From Aphrophora alni (Eukaryota; Arthropoda; Insecta; Hemiptera; Aphrophoridae), in assembly GCA_963513935.1 (NCBI GenBank), contig OY740768.1, forward strand, positions 33,788,216-33,852,215: a stretch of DNA of 64,000 nucleotides, read 5' to 3'. Shown here one piece after another: positions 25,501 to 37,779 of the stretch. A program made the position numbers and the translations under genes. The notes beneath the pieces were generated by a model, which did no database searches, was not told where the DNA came from, and was given only the letters and a program-made list of their open reading frames with translations. Every line of letters begins with the position of its first letter. Within the stretch, counting starts at the first letter, position 1.

Positions 25501-27418
25501 AACCAAATTTTTTATTTAAAATTGATTTGACTTCACAAGCGAGCCTGTCAACCTTATGTACACAGAGTGTTTGTATGATCTGATCAAATTGTGTAGTTAA
25601 TGCAAAGTATCACCATCATCCTATGATACAACACATATGTTTTTACCTTTGTTTTATATGAACTGAATACTTTTTATGCTGTAAAGCACAAAACCTCCTA
25701 ATCAGGCACTGCTGTATGAAACCAAAATACTTAGAACCTGTGCAAAAAAATATTAATTTAATTACACCCCCTAAAAATAATAACAAATGTGATACAATTT
25801 TATAGATTTGAACAATAATAATTTGTATATGTATAAAAAAGATTGACAATCATACATTTATTCTGATTATATGTTTAAATAAAATTATATAGCGTTTAAC
25901 TATACACATGCACATTAGAAACGGTGAACTTTGTACTGAAAAGAAACTGCACAATGTATCAGATCCTCTGTGGAAAATATCCGTCCATAATTACATGTCT
26001 TATGAAAGTCATGTGAGGAAAAAACTGTAAAAGAATAAATATAAAATGAACTCAGCTCAAAAAGCTACAGGGGGCATTATCTCTATGAACAGAGGTTTGC
26101 GCATCACCAAACATACATATCAGCTTAGGTTAGGTAAATTAAATGTTTCTACCTGTGAGTGTCTAATTGTACTATCTAGAAGGAAGAGGGTCTTCTAAAT
26201 GTATTGAAAACCAGAAGAACCTCACACAATCTTGTCTAACTGAAATCAGTAAATAGTGCAGTGTAACTTAGCAATATACAGTGTCTTGTTTAATTACTTA
26301 ATATGTTAACAAGAGTTGTGTGAGGATCTTCAATGAGAGATGTAAGTAAATTATTCTTGTTTGTATAAGGAATAGTGTTGTCAATGTAAGGATGTGATCT
26401 TATAAATATGGTGTATAAATATTGAGGTTCAACAATAAATTGTACAATATTTCAAATTTAATTACTTTGTGAAATTATTTTAATTGTATTTCACTTGAAA
26501 TCATCTAAAAGACTTTTTTTATTGTTTTTAACTTTCAAAGTTTGCTTTTGCTATATTTCAATGTTTCAATATTTTAATGTATATTCAAACTTTTCAAGAG
26601 TTTAAACACTTTAAATAAATATACAGTTTATGGTTAATATACAAAATAATGTTAACAATTTTCCTTATCACATCAATTCTTTTTTCTGATATCACATCAG
26701 TTTAAATATAAACTTGACTCGATTTTTTAAGATAACGCATGTAATACAATATTCATTTTCAGACAAACTGTTTAAATCATAGCCTATGCTCTACAATGTT
26801 GATTTATTTGTAAAATTCACATTTTGTACAATTAATGAATTGAACCTCATGCCTTGTTGGGTGTCAAGGATTTAGTCTATGATCTTGAAGCTTGCTGGAA
26901 CCATTGTGATGATGTTTAGCCTTCTTCTTATTCTATTTCACTGCGCAAGGTCATAGACATAAAACACCACTATCGAAACATATCATGATTTGTGCCCCCA
27001 TTTCAAGTGTATCATTCTTAAATCATTAGTAATTTAATGTAAGAAAATATATTGGTTTTAAGACAAATGAACATACTTATTATAAGAAACATTTGATAAC
27101 AAAATGTAAGAAAATAGAATTTTGTCATAGATGCTAAGTATTTCTGCTATCTTAGATTCTGTACTGTTACATCTTTAAGCAATGTTTTCGCTTTGTTGCA
27201 AACAGCTGTGTCAGTCAGTTCAGTGGAAACATCTTGCAATATTCAAGTCAAATATTCAAATGTAAGGAAATATAAAACTGTACATGTGTTTCAAAATAAA
27301 CATTTAAAATATATTTCTTGAAGTTTTACTTTAGTTAGCTATCCTTGATTATCTAATTTAATTATGCATTAAAGTAATATTTATGTCATCATTATATAAA
27401 AACTAATTAATTCACATG

Positions 27419-27637
27419 GTATGAAGAATTAGGCCTACATGCTATATTATTTGGTGCATTTAGAGAGTTAATTAGATCTTTCTAATTTCGTATTTTTGTA
27501 AAAAATAATAGGAAAAGTAAAAATTGCACCTGGTAAGAAAAACTAAGCCTACATGCTACAACATTTAGTACTTTCAGAAAGTTAATTAGAAATTTCATAA
27601 TTTTGTAAAAGTAATAGGAAAAGTAAAAATTGCAAAG
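27419..27637. repeat. Tandem duplication, two imperfect copies of about 110 bp
   Basis: 27419-27531 and 27532-27637 both run from a ggta(t)gaa start, through agcctacatgcta-type and agttaattaga segments, to taataggaaaagtaaaaa. No coding potential. Confidence 0.75.
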
Positions 27638-28782
27638 TTCCTGAAAATAAATAAATAATCTTATAGACTTCCATGCTCATCACGTTACTTATACTATTTA
27701 GTAGAATGGCAGCTTCACTGCATAAACTATAGAAGTTGTAACTGTAAGAAATTTACTGTAAAAACTAACTTTAGAATGGACATAATACATATTTATGTAT
27801 GTAATACTTATTTATGAAATGTACACGCTAAATTTCAATGACAACAAACTGGCCAGTATAAGATTTTATCTTATTTTTAATTTATATATTGTATAGTTGA
27901 AATAATTCCGTTTCTCTTAGAAATAAGTAGTGGCTTTGTGAACCTTACTCCTTATAAAACTTATATAGTTAAATACATTTAATAAGTTGTTCTTGTAAAA
28001 CCAAAATAGTTATGCCTACTGATGCTATATAATATAGGCCTACTGTAGTAGACCTAAAAGAAAGAGTGAATAACAACACACCTAACACCATTAATAAATG
28101 TATTATGGATGATTTACTCCTTGCATTATAATAATTATGATTGGTTAATCATTGAATCATGGTTATTTATTGAGATCACAGTCACAGTAGTAGTAAATAT
28201 TGTGCTGTACCCATCATTGTATATAAACATAGGAATGCAGACTCCCTTAACTGAAAAGTGGTCCTTTACTTCCACTACTTATGGACCTTGGTGGCTGGAA
28301 GCCCAATTTGTTGAAAGCATAAAAGATTCTACTATTGTTTATATTTTACTCTAACTCACAGTGATGAATGAATATGTACAAATTTCTGTACATGAAAGTT
28401 ATTAGTAAATAATTATTTATTTGATATTTTTGTAACCCCATGAACATGATTTTTTTTTTTTTTTTTTTTTTTTATAAAAGAGTTCAAATATCATTTTAAG
28501 ATTTTCGTATGACTAACCTTAGGCCTCGTTTATACTATTATATTTAGTAATTAGGTACATGTACTATATTTCTAATAGCAGAACTGACATCCATTTCTTA
28601 AAACCATGCTACTATATGGTTTTTAGTGGCTACATTTTAAAATAAAAACAAGATAAAAAACCTTCTTCTTGCATCAATCAGTGTAAGTAAATGCAAAGAA
28701 CCATATTCCTAGACTTCATAACTAATGTTACACATGTTTGGCCATAATTGTGTAACAAATTCAAAGACGAAATGCCAAATGG

Positions 28783-29534
28783 TCAACTTAAAACATCATC
28801 CAGTGAGAGTTCAAGTCCAGGGTAATACACATTTTTCATTTTATCGTTGAAGTAATCAATCAATATTCTGATTTTGTGCAACCTGTCATTACTTTCAGCT
28901 TCGTGGTTTTTGGCAGAGAAATTCAAGCATCTTAAAATCAACAAATAACTATCTCTAGCCATCTGACCTCTAACAAAACCAAAATTAAACATTCTGTCCG
29001 TCTTCCAGTAATAGTTCAATCTGTTTACTCTGACTGTACCCATGTGAAAAATTAGGCCGATTAACTTTTTCAATTCCGGGAGAGTCAGGTCTTTCCATTT
29101 ATTTATTCTCGATCCAGGTCGCAAATTCGGTGCAAAAAATACATCCCAAGTATATGTATTTGTTTGTTGCAATATTTTTATCAGCAGGGAGTCGTCTAGC
29201 AATAAATTCCACCAATCAATTGGGCTGTTATTTCCAATCAAAGGTACCAGAAATATGTTCTCTTTGAGAAAAGGAATATTTCACAAACCTGCAGTTCTTG
29301 TACTCTACTGTGGATTGTACACCTCATCATTTGGCTCATAAAATATGACATCATTATCCAACTTGGTGCAGAATCATCAGATGGGGCGGGTTCCACTTGC
29401 ATCTGTGACTCGTCAAGATTACTGTTATGGCGGTCAAGAGCATCACTCATGTCTGATTCACTTGATTGGGCAGTTTCATCATCACTTTCAAGCAACATAC
29501 AGTCAATTTCACTGTCTCGGTTACCCCATGCCAT
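28783..29534 (-). pseudogene. piggyBac transposase N-terminal half, frameshifted
   Basis: About 250 residues in two frames: an acidic, Ser/Asp-rich N-terminus (29534 to about 29250) and the start of the DDE_Tnp_1_7 domain (about 29275 to 28783). A stop follows immediately after the first catalytic-Asp motif. It cannot encode an active transposase (full length about 550-600 residues). Confidence 0.8.
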
Positions 29535-29801
29535 TTAAAAATATATTTACAAACATACGTAAACACATAAATTAGAATATACACAGTAAACTATGTAAAA
29601 AACGTCAGTTACCTTAACCACTACACAACAAACACAATACATCAATGCACTACACGCTGTGAAAAGTACAACAAATCTCCGCAATAGATAATTTCATACT
29701 GGCACTATAAAAATAGCATTGCCGAACGCCTCTGATCGGAGGCGGACACACTCGAACAGAGCTAGGTATGCATCCGATTGGAAGCCTCAGCAGTCAACGT
29801 G
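28783..29801 (-). mobile_element. Truncated piggyBac-type element
   Basis: The transposase N-terminal half is on the minus strand. An acidic start (MAWGNRDSEID at 29534) continues, after one frameshift near 29250, into the PGBD core (IDWWNLLLDDSLL, then LPELKKLIGLIFHMG, then NRLNYYWKTD). It ends at LSLDDVLS, at the position of the first catalytic Asp. The 5' end of the element is at 29801 (CAACGTG) followed by TTAA at 29802-29805; its terminus CACGTTGACTGC resembles that of the element at 51350. The DDD core, Cys-rich domain and left TIR are gone. Confidence 0.8.
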
Positions 29802-29821
29802 TTAATTAATGCTTTATAGTA

Positions 29822-31310
29822 CAACAAATTAACTTTGAGCAGGTCTCGCGCAGGTTGGGGAAATGTGGGCCATGTAGTGGGGGTAATACGTCACTGGGTG
29901 AAGGAGAATTTATGTATTCTTAAACTTAATACAGCATACAGTAAAAATTGATGAACTTCACTAATATTGTTATTTACATTAAAAGCCGCTACTGCATTTT
30001 TTACTTAAACCCATATTATAAATTCAATCGGGTTTAGTTCTGGTTGATACGGAGGAAGTCTCACAACAGAATGACCATGTTCTTTTAAAAGATTCTTTAA
30101 AGATATTCTTCATACCAGGCCTTATTTTGTAATATTAAATTATCAAGTTCAGGTTTATACATTTCACTACTACAAGGAATATTTTTATTCCTTAACCATT
30201 CTAACATTATTTACTTTTTGCTGTTTGAATTAGGACAGGGATTTAATTTTTTGTTATGATAAGATGCATTGTCTATGACCAAAATGGACCGTGGTTTGAA
30301 ATTAGGTATTAAATTATTTTCAAACCACTTTTCATAAATTTTTGGTATTCATATTATTGTGATAATCACATTTTCACTCTTCCGGTTTAAAAATAAGCAA
30401 TGCGTTTGGAACACCTCTGCACTCATTCCCTGCATAAACAATGATCAGCCTTTTTCCTTTTGAAACTTTTTTTATAACCACTTATCGAGTTGTCAAACCA
30501 TGAAAGGACTTTTAACATGAGTAGTGTGAATGTAGGTTTCATAAGAAAAAATTATTGGTCGCACTTCAAGTCTATAGACTTTCATTATTTTTTAATAATT
30601 TTATCTTTTCAATCTTATGTCATTTTATTCAATTAAAATTCTTCTATTGTCATCAGATTTTCTCCACTGCAAACCCATATTTCTAAGAATTTTGCACAAG
30701 GTTTCAGTCGTGAAATTAAATTCAAGTTCTTGGTGTTCGGTTCTTAAAACTGCCATTAGTGATTTCAAACACGGTAGTTTGTTATATTTAAATAGAAATT
30801 ATGAACTGTATTTGTAACACGCTTTTCTGAAAGATATCAATATTTAGTTTTTTTTAATTAACTTTCTACAGAGTTTTCCAGGTGTTGAAAAAGTCTCATT
30901 TTGTCCATATTGGTTGAATTCTGTTATTACTTTTTTTACCATACTTAATGGTATTCCACATAAGTCAACAACTCTGTGTTTAACATTAATCTTTTTAAAG
31001 ATATTTACAATAATACACTTCCTTTGATTACGATAATCCCTGCCCTAGTCATTAATTGATCTAGGTTGAGGCATTATAAACATACAGAATATAACAAAAG
31101 ACCACTAACTATTTTAACTCTATAATACAACGATCTGATGAAACTACTGTAGTGATACACGAGTCAGTCATCCCTTATTCCTTTCTTTCCCTCTCTTTCT
31201 AAGCTATTCCATTAGGCTTCCCCCAATCCTCCCTACTTCCAACAGTCATGTCAAGTATACACGAACTCGTCAACTGCACATCTCAATATTGCTCGAAGTT
31301 AACTTTGTCC
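29822..31310 (-). mobile_element. Old Sailor-type (DD82E) Tc1/mariner relative, 1489 bp
   Basis: The TIRs are ACAAATTAACTTTGAGCA (left, just after the TA at 29820-29821) and, reverse-complemented, ACAAAGTTAACTTCGAGCA (right, before the TA at 31311-31312). Minus-strand translation in shifting frames shows CGIPLSMVKKV (HTH region), ILRNMGLQWRKSDDNRRILIE, RPIIFSYETYIHTTH at the first-Asp motif, ILVIDNASYHNKK (second Asp) and RLPPYQPELNPIE (Glu). These match the better-preserved copy at 60.9-63.1 kb block for block. Many stops mark it as old. Confidence 0.75.
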
Positions 31311-32492
31311 TATTACACAACCTTTTAATTTAGAATGCAAAATAAATGAAGCAACTAGAATTACTAAACATTCAAGCAAGATTATTAACTAAGTTATTGT
31401 AAACTCAGATCAATCTTGCAGTGAGGATTTAGTTTTAAAACCAAAGGTATCAGATCATACAGTTCAAGTTTTAGCAATAAACATTGAGCTGACAAAGCAA
31501 GGTGTAAATAAAGCTCCTAAACTATTCAAAAGACAATTCACAAAAAGTATTGTAATGAATTGTCTAACATAATTTGAAATGTTCTCTATGGTGTGACAAA
31601 TGGGGAATCAGTATACAATTTGTTTCTTGATGTTTTTTGTCAAGATTTGATAAATTATTTTCTCTTAAACTGGTGAAGTTTGTTCAAAAAATTTAAAGTC
31701 TTGGATAACACAAGGGCTAAGAATCTCATGAAAAGGGAAAATAATGTTATTTGAAATGAATATAACGTATAGGGATGAGGCACTTTTAACTTACTACATG
31801 CTCTATTATAAAACATTGTGAAAACTTCTAACTGCAGCTAAAAAACTGGACAATGATAAATTTATAGCACAAGTTTCTAATAGATCATGGTCTGTCTGGG
31901 ATATTGTTCATAAAGAAACAGGTTAATTGGGAATCGGTGTATTACAATAAGTATCGATCAAGGAAGATTTATTATTGTTGATTATAAATGTATAGCAGAC
32001 TCCTTTAATAGTTTTTTGTTGATATTACAAAATTATTGACTTAAGATAAATCAAAGACTTTGGAACTCTTACAATTAACCAATTAAATGGCTAACAATTA
32101 TTTAAAATTGTAACCTACAAATTGTCACATCCAAAAATTAATAAAACAAAAAATCTAGTGGGTGGGAAAATATATCAGATAACATCTTGAAATCAGTGGG
32201 ACTAACTGTGAGTCAATGACTGGCATATGTCTGCATCGACTAACTTTATATTTGGAAAATAATTATACTCTATTAGAGGCTCAGTTTGGATTTAGAAAAG
32301 GTATTCTACTTCTTCTCCAATATTTAACTTTTATGAACAAATTCTCAAAGCTATGGATAACTCACAATATGCTCTTAGACTGTTCTAAGTCTTTGATTTT
32401 GTAAATCATGATATCCTTCTAGAAAAAATGCAATTTTTGGGTATACAGGGAATACCTTAACAAGGTCTAGATCCTATTTGGAAAATAATTAT

Positions 32493-33748
32493 TGTACCGT
32501 TCGGAAGGGTTGATTTTAAAAAAGATTGAAGTCGTGCTGAACTCTGAAATACCAGAAAATGAACGGTCATGTTCAGTGATGGAACCTTTAGGTTATGTCG
32601 GTTCCTGAGCTTACCTGAGTTCACTATTTACAGAAAATAATTAACAAAGCAGATTAACAAATAACAAGCTAATTTATTTTTCTTGAAAAGAAAATATATA
32701 TTTATTTAAAAAAGTTAATACGCCCTTAGATAATAAAAAAGAAATTTTATTTAATGAAACCCTTAATAAAATTTTTTTAACAATAAAGAAAGATCCCACC
32801 CCAAAAAGAAAAGAAAATTTAGTGAACCCTCCCTTTTATTTAAGATTACACAGTATCTAATTTATTTTAATTAAGTAATAAATAAACAAAATTTGATTTT
32901 AAACAATATACATACAAGAATAATTAATACGACAAGTACAAGAAATGCAAATAAAAAAATATATATATAATTACATATATTAAGTTATTTTGTTGGCCAA
33001 CATTTAAAAAAAAAACTAATTTATATATTTTTTAAAAAAATTATCCAAAGAAAGTTTTGACGTCAAGTTATAAATTTAGAAAACTAACACCTTTGGGGTC
33101 GTGAGACCATAAAATTGCTAGCATGTCCTATCCTAATTACAAAAAAAAATGAGTCTGATTTGCCTTATTACATATTTTTTTTAAAAAAATTTCACACACA
33201 GAACAGTTAGTTTTTCTTTCTTTTTGTCCAAGATTTCACTTAAATATGGTAACAGTTGATACTGTTCGCTCATTCTTGGAACAGTTTATAACTGGAACAG
33301 AGAATGGCGGTGCCTGAAACTTAAGACAGGCCCTGACGGCACTACGGAAAATTTTTACATTTTGATTTAGAAGAACCCTTTCTTACATAATTTTTTAAAG
33401 AAAACTGTAGAACACGCACACACGTTAAATTTGGGTCATTCACATTTTATACTTTTTTTTTTAATTTCACATCTTACACATTTATATTTTAAATTTTATT
33501 TTAAGATCATCAGTGGAAAATGTCCCGAGTTTGGACTTCGTGGATTAGATCGTAAGAGTGAGTGTGGATGACTCATCTTTGTGGTAACTAAAGCGCATGC
33601 GCTAGGCGAATCAGCTGTTTCCCTTGAATCTTGCCTTCGGGCATGTTCCAATGTTCATATGTAGGACTGGTTTGCGTATGATTCAGTTTTTGTTTGATTT
33701 GTTATTTTTATGAATAAAAATACGTAGCGGATTTAAATAAACGCTACA
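32493..33748. mobile_element. Solo LTR, 1256 bp, with 4-bp TSD
   Basis: The element starts TGTACCG and ends CGCTACA (TGTA/TACA inverted termini). It is flanked by ttat at 32489-32492 and 33749-33752. Removing it together with one copy of the duplication puts the LINE reading (SYLENNY, then QIVEINNSY) back in frame, which strongly supports these borders. There is no internal coding sequence, so this is a solo LTR from LTR-LTR recombination. A Ty3/gypsy or BEL origin is possible. Confidence 0.8.
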
Positions 33749-33756
33749 TTATCAAA

Positions 33757-34137
33757 TTGTGGAAATTAATAATAGTTATCAGACCCAATCTTAAACCATC
33801 AGGAGTGCCACAAGGCTCGGTTCTCGGTCCTGTCCTGTTTTTATTATATATTAATGACTTACCTAACACTGTGCAAACTGGAAAAATGGTTCTCTTTGCA
33901 GATGATACCTCAGCATTGATACGGAACTCAAACTTGTATTCTTTAAATAAATCTTTCTTAGAATGTCTAGTATCCATTAAAAAATGGCTTACTTATAATG
34001 GTCAACAAATAAATATGAATAATACCTGTGTTTTAGATTTTAAAACCAAATGGTCTATATCTTTTAACATAAACCTGGAAATCAATGATATTGTCTCAGT
34101 TGATGTTGTTAATTTTTTGGGACTGAAAATAAATTAA
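33757..34137 (+). pseudogene. LINE reverse transcriptase palm fragment
   Basis: An open stretch of about 126 residues carries the RT signature GVPQGSVLGPVLFLLY and the catalytic FADD box. It ends at a stop right after FLGLKIN. The upstream frame (fingers) is displaced by one frameshift near 33795, so the pol is not functional. Confidence 0.85.
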
Positions 34138-35298
34138 AATGGAAGATGGAAAGACCATGTGGAAATAACTTACTGTCTAAGAAACTAAATTCTCCATGTT
34201 ATGCCATACAGGTAGTTTCTAGCGAAATAGAAAAAGAATCTCTAAAATCTGTTTATTACGGATATTTCTTTTTTCTCTTAAATTATGGTATAATATTTTG
34301 GGATAATTGCCCTGAGGCACACAAAATATTTAAAATACAAAAACATGTAATTATAATTATGGCGTAAGCGGGGCACAAAGGTTGTGTAAGCCTTTCTTTA
34401 AAGAAATTTGCAATATGCCTATGCCTTGTATTTATATATGAATTATTAAATTTCATTCACTTAAATAAACACATATTTCATGATAGAATTTTATAGCATA
34501 AACATGAAACCCGAGCCAAAAATGTCCTCAAGAATCCCAGGCATCGCCTATCTGTCTACGAGTTAGGTTCATTTTCATGGGAATCAGACTGTACAATAAA
34601 TTGCAGTCTGATATAAAATATAGCTCAAGTGACACCAGTTTCAAGAAAAAATTTAATGTATTTTTAAAAGACCAATGTTTTTATTCCGTGGAAGATTTTA
34701 TGGAGTTTAGAGGTGACTAAAACACTTCTTCTGTTGTAGTATTTTTGTATTACTTGTTATCTATTCTGATGTGTTGACAATAAAATTCTTATATTATTAT
34801 TGGCATTGGCAACCTTTATAATTTAAGGGAAGCTGGAAAACAAATAAAAAATATATAGCTTGTTTGACATTTTTCTCAACATTATCTTGATAAAATTTTC
34901 TTCATAACTAAATTAGGTCTAATATTTTAAAAAATAATAAATGATTATTTATCTAATAACCTTTAATAATAAACCAAGATTTGTTACTACAGGACAATAG
35001 AAAACATTTGAACTTGAAACATGTATTTTATTGCTAAACTTGCTAATCTTGGGCATGCAAGATTAAAATACATTGGTATACCGTAATAGAAGTAAAAAAT
35101 CTATTATATATCTTCTACCATTTCAGGATGACTAAAAAAAATATCAAACTTCCTGAAAAACATAAAGTCTTTGTTATGGATTGTTTGTATATTCTAATAT
35201 TGTTATATCTTTGATATTTGTTTTTATTTTTTTCTTAAGAAAAGAAGTAGTGCCTAGGGAATGCAATGTACCTAAAACCATCCCTAATGAAGGAGGAC

Positions 35299-35300
<2 letters not shown>

Positions 35301-35348
<48 letters not shown>
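35301..35348. repeat. (TA)n microsatellite
   Basis: About 24 TA units. Sequence on both sides (acttcctgaaaaa, then gtaaag and tttg) is partly repeated at about 35148 and 35348, so the tract may lie in a local duplication. Confidence 0.9.
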
Positions 35349-35349
<1 letters not shown>

Positions 35350-35489
35350 CTTCCTGAAAAACGTAAAGACTTTGGTATGGATTGAATATTTGTTTGTAAA
35401 TCCTAATTTTGTTATATTTTTTATCATTGGTTTTTGAATTTTTGTTTAAGCGAGAGATTGTAGTGTTCGTATCTCTATGCACTGACCAT

Positions 35490-36560
35490 AGAGATAAGAT
35501 GAACAGATGTTGAGCGAGTAGGGAGTTTGGGCTCCTTCCTTAGCCGGTTCATCATCTTTCTCATTCCCCTCGCATCCTCTATGACTAGATACTCTGCACC
35601 TGGTTGAGGGTTGAGAGCTGAGTTAAAGTCTGATGGTATTCCCACACTATATCATCAGTATATGTGTGTGCTTAAAACCTTAATTGCGGCTTGGCTGTCT
35701 GTTCTGATTATGATGTGATCGTTGGCATTTCCTCTTATCAGACATAGTTGTATCACATTCTAGTATAGCCAACATTTTGGCTTGAAATACTCTTACATAT
35801 TTCTCCAAGGTGATACTAACCTCCACTTTAGCTGATTTACCAAAGATTTCCTTACTACCTTGAGCAGTGTGATATCCACTTCTATAAAGCACTATGTTGT
35901 TCTTCTAATTAGACTTTCCTTTGTTATGTCTTCCCTCTTAGAAATAAAAGTTTCATAGAGTTTAACCTAAGAGACCTTCCTCTTAGTGTGGTCGTGTTTT
36001 GTGTTTAGGACAGGATAATACGATTCCTTGTTGCAGATTGTGCCATTAATTGTCCCATGGAAACCTCAGTACACTTTGGAACATTAGATACTATACGCCG
36101 CAAAAGCTTGCTTCAGTTATAATACGGAGGTTAAGTGGAATCACACCCAGTAAGGATTCCATAACTGCTGTAGAAGTGCTTCTGAAAGCTCCTGATATGC
36201 ATATGCAGGCTAGTCTCTAAGGACTTGATAGGTTATTTTTTGTTTTGATCTGTAGGACCTTTGTCCACAATACTAGTGCAGTATATTGGAGCTTTGGAAG
36301 TGGGGACGGATATATTACACATATGTGGAAATGGAATAACCTTTTTCTTCTCAAAAGAAGTTTACAAATAATTGGACTGGACAGTTTATTTCAAGTTAAT
36401 ATCTTGTCCAATACAAGCTCCAGATATTTAACATCATCTGCAAGTTTAAATGGTGTTCCCCCTAGACTCCGTTCAACCTAATCTAATTTGAGGTTTCGTA
36501 TGAAAGGCACAATAACAATAATAATAATAATAATATCGTTGACAGGGTTGATAGTTATAC
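35490..36560 (-). mobile_element. Decayed LINE with RNase H domain
   Basis: Minus-strand translation gives the thumb/connection region near 36150-36480 (ERSLGGTPFKLADDVKYLEL, then RLACICISGAFRSTSTAVME). The RNase H domain follows at 35890-35520: a SGYHTAQGSKEIFG-like start, VRVFQAKMLAILEC, and RTDSQAAIKVL at 35671-35709. A degraded GHEGIEGNE-type block follows. This is an I/R1-like LINE, related in type to the one at 3.7-4.9 kb. An ATT/AAT run near 36510 may mark one border. Confidence 0.7.
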
Positions 36561-36902
36561 CTTCATTTATGCTCAAAATGTTTACTTCTTTAAAAGGTCC
36601 ATTCATATTTATTTAATATGAAACAAACATCTTTTCCCATAGTAATATTCCCATATCACACCAAGTCAAATTATTATCAATAGTTGTATTACCCACATGA
36701 GCTATTAGAAATATCTCTTGATTTACTGATAAAGGTATATCTTCTTTTATAGTGAACTCCAAACATTCCCTCAATTTTCCAAACATTTATCCTATAATGC
36801 CTTTTCCGTTCACTAATTTTTGTAGTTTTTGTATTACCATATTCGTTAAAAACTGTTACAGCTGATGAATAAGGTTTTGAACATAATTAATATGATATAC
36901 CG

Positions 36903-36950
<48 letters not shown>

Positions 36951-37770
36951 TTATACAGTGCTTATTCCATTAAAATATTAATAAAAAACCTCCATCAATG
37001 ACGAATAAATTATTATTTTCTAGACCTTTCAAATTCTTCATGTAATCCAGATTTTACCGTTTTTCTCATTTCACTTTGTTCAACAAGAGACAGTAGTTAT
37101 GGAGCAAGTTCAAATTCAAATACTCTTGAAGGTTACAATCACACACAAATAAAATGACAGAAATGTTGTTCAAGGCCGTACATGTGTATCTTAGATATTA
37201 GACATATATGTCATATACTCACCAAGCATATGTATGAGCTATATTTTTCTATTAACTAATTACGTATATGGTTTTTTTTCAAGACGTGGAAGCTATTATT
37301 AAAAGTAAAACTAATTGAGAGCTTGCTTTGAAATGACCAAAATATTTACCGATAAAATGGCAAAAAAGAGTTTTACCCCATCTTCACCCCCTCCTTCTTC
37401 CTCCCGCTCACCCCTAGGTCGTCGAACTCGGTCATTTTTAAAAGTAAAATTGTTTAATCAACTGCCTGCCAAATTATGTTAACATACAAATTATCTACCA
37501 TATAAGGGTGTGAACTACATAGTCCTCATCCTGCTCCTGGATAGCTATGATTAGCGATGATGGAGTTGAACACCACCAGATGCTTCACTCAAAGAAGTTC
37601 CAAAATATATCACAAACAAACAGTGATTATCAGGGCTTGAGATGAATGTCAACATCAAAACAAAACTATACAGATAGATATAAAATTCACTTATGGCTAA
37701 GTGAAAACAATGTATAAAGTCTACATGGCAATAATTTAAAATTGACAAAGCCTTCATTGTGAGAGAATGT
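36560..37770. other. Unassigned AT-rich region
   Basis: No gene was recognised. A pyrimidine-rich patch at 37370-37430 (ccccatcttcaccccctcc) resembles transposon UTR sequence, but I cannot assign it. Confidence 0.4.
36905..36946. repeat. (TA)n microsatellite
   Basis: About 20 TA units between two stretches of unassigned AT-rich DNA. Confidence 0.9.
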
Positions 37771-37779
37771 AGCACAGGT

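Larger units (their letters stand above)
20797..28700. other. Intergenic or 3' UTR AT-rich region
   Basis: No coding exons were recognised on either strand. Features seen are the SINE at 22.3-22.5 kb, a duplicated segment at 27.4-27.6 kb and a poly-T run at 28450-28473. The first part may be the 3' UTR of the RRM gene. Confidence 0.55.
31313..34801 (+). mobile_element. LINE (non-LTR retrotransposon) ORF2 fragment split by a solo LTR
   Basis: The segment starts directly after the Sailor element with the end of an endonuclease domain (KVSDHTVQVLAI), then a linker with WITQGLRIS-like sequence. The RT blocks follow: AQFGFRKGI, then VNHDILLEKMQFLGI, then after the LTR insertion GVPQGSVLGPVLFLLYIND and LFADDTSAL (FADD catalytic motif), then VNFLGLKIN. 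A C-terminal region without RNase H leads to a short 3' tail ending in ATT repeats at about 34800. Several frameshifts and stops are present. Jockey/CR1-like by motif; the clade is not certain. Confidence 0.85.

Noticed and set aside
28109..28354. Plus-strand open frame of 81 codons
   Set aside because: No recognisable domain and no splice or codon-composition support; the base composition matches the flanks.
29238..29534. A host gene with an acidic N-terminus on the minus strand
   Set aside because: It continues, after a frameshift, into piggyBac transposase core motifs and ends near a TTAA-flanked terminus, so it is transposon-derived.
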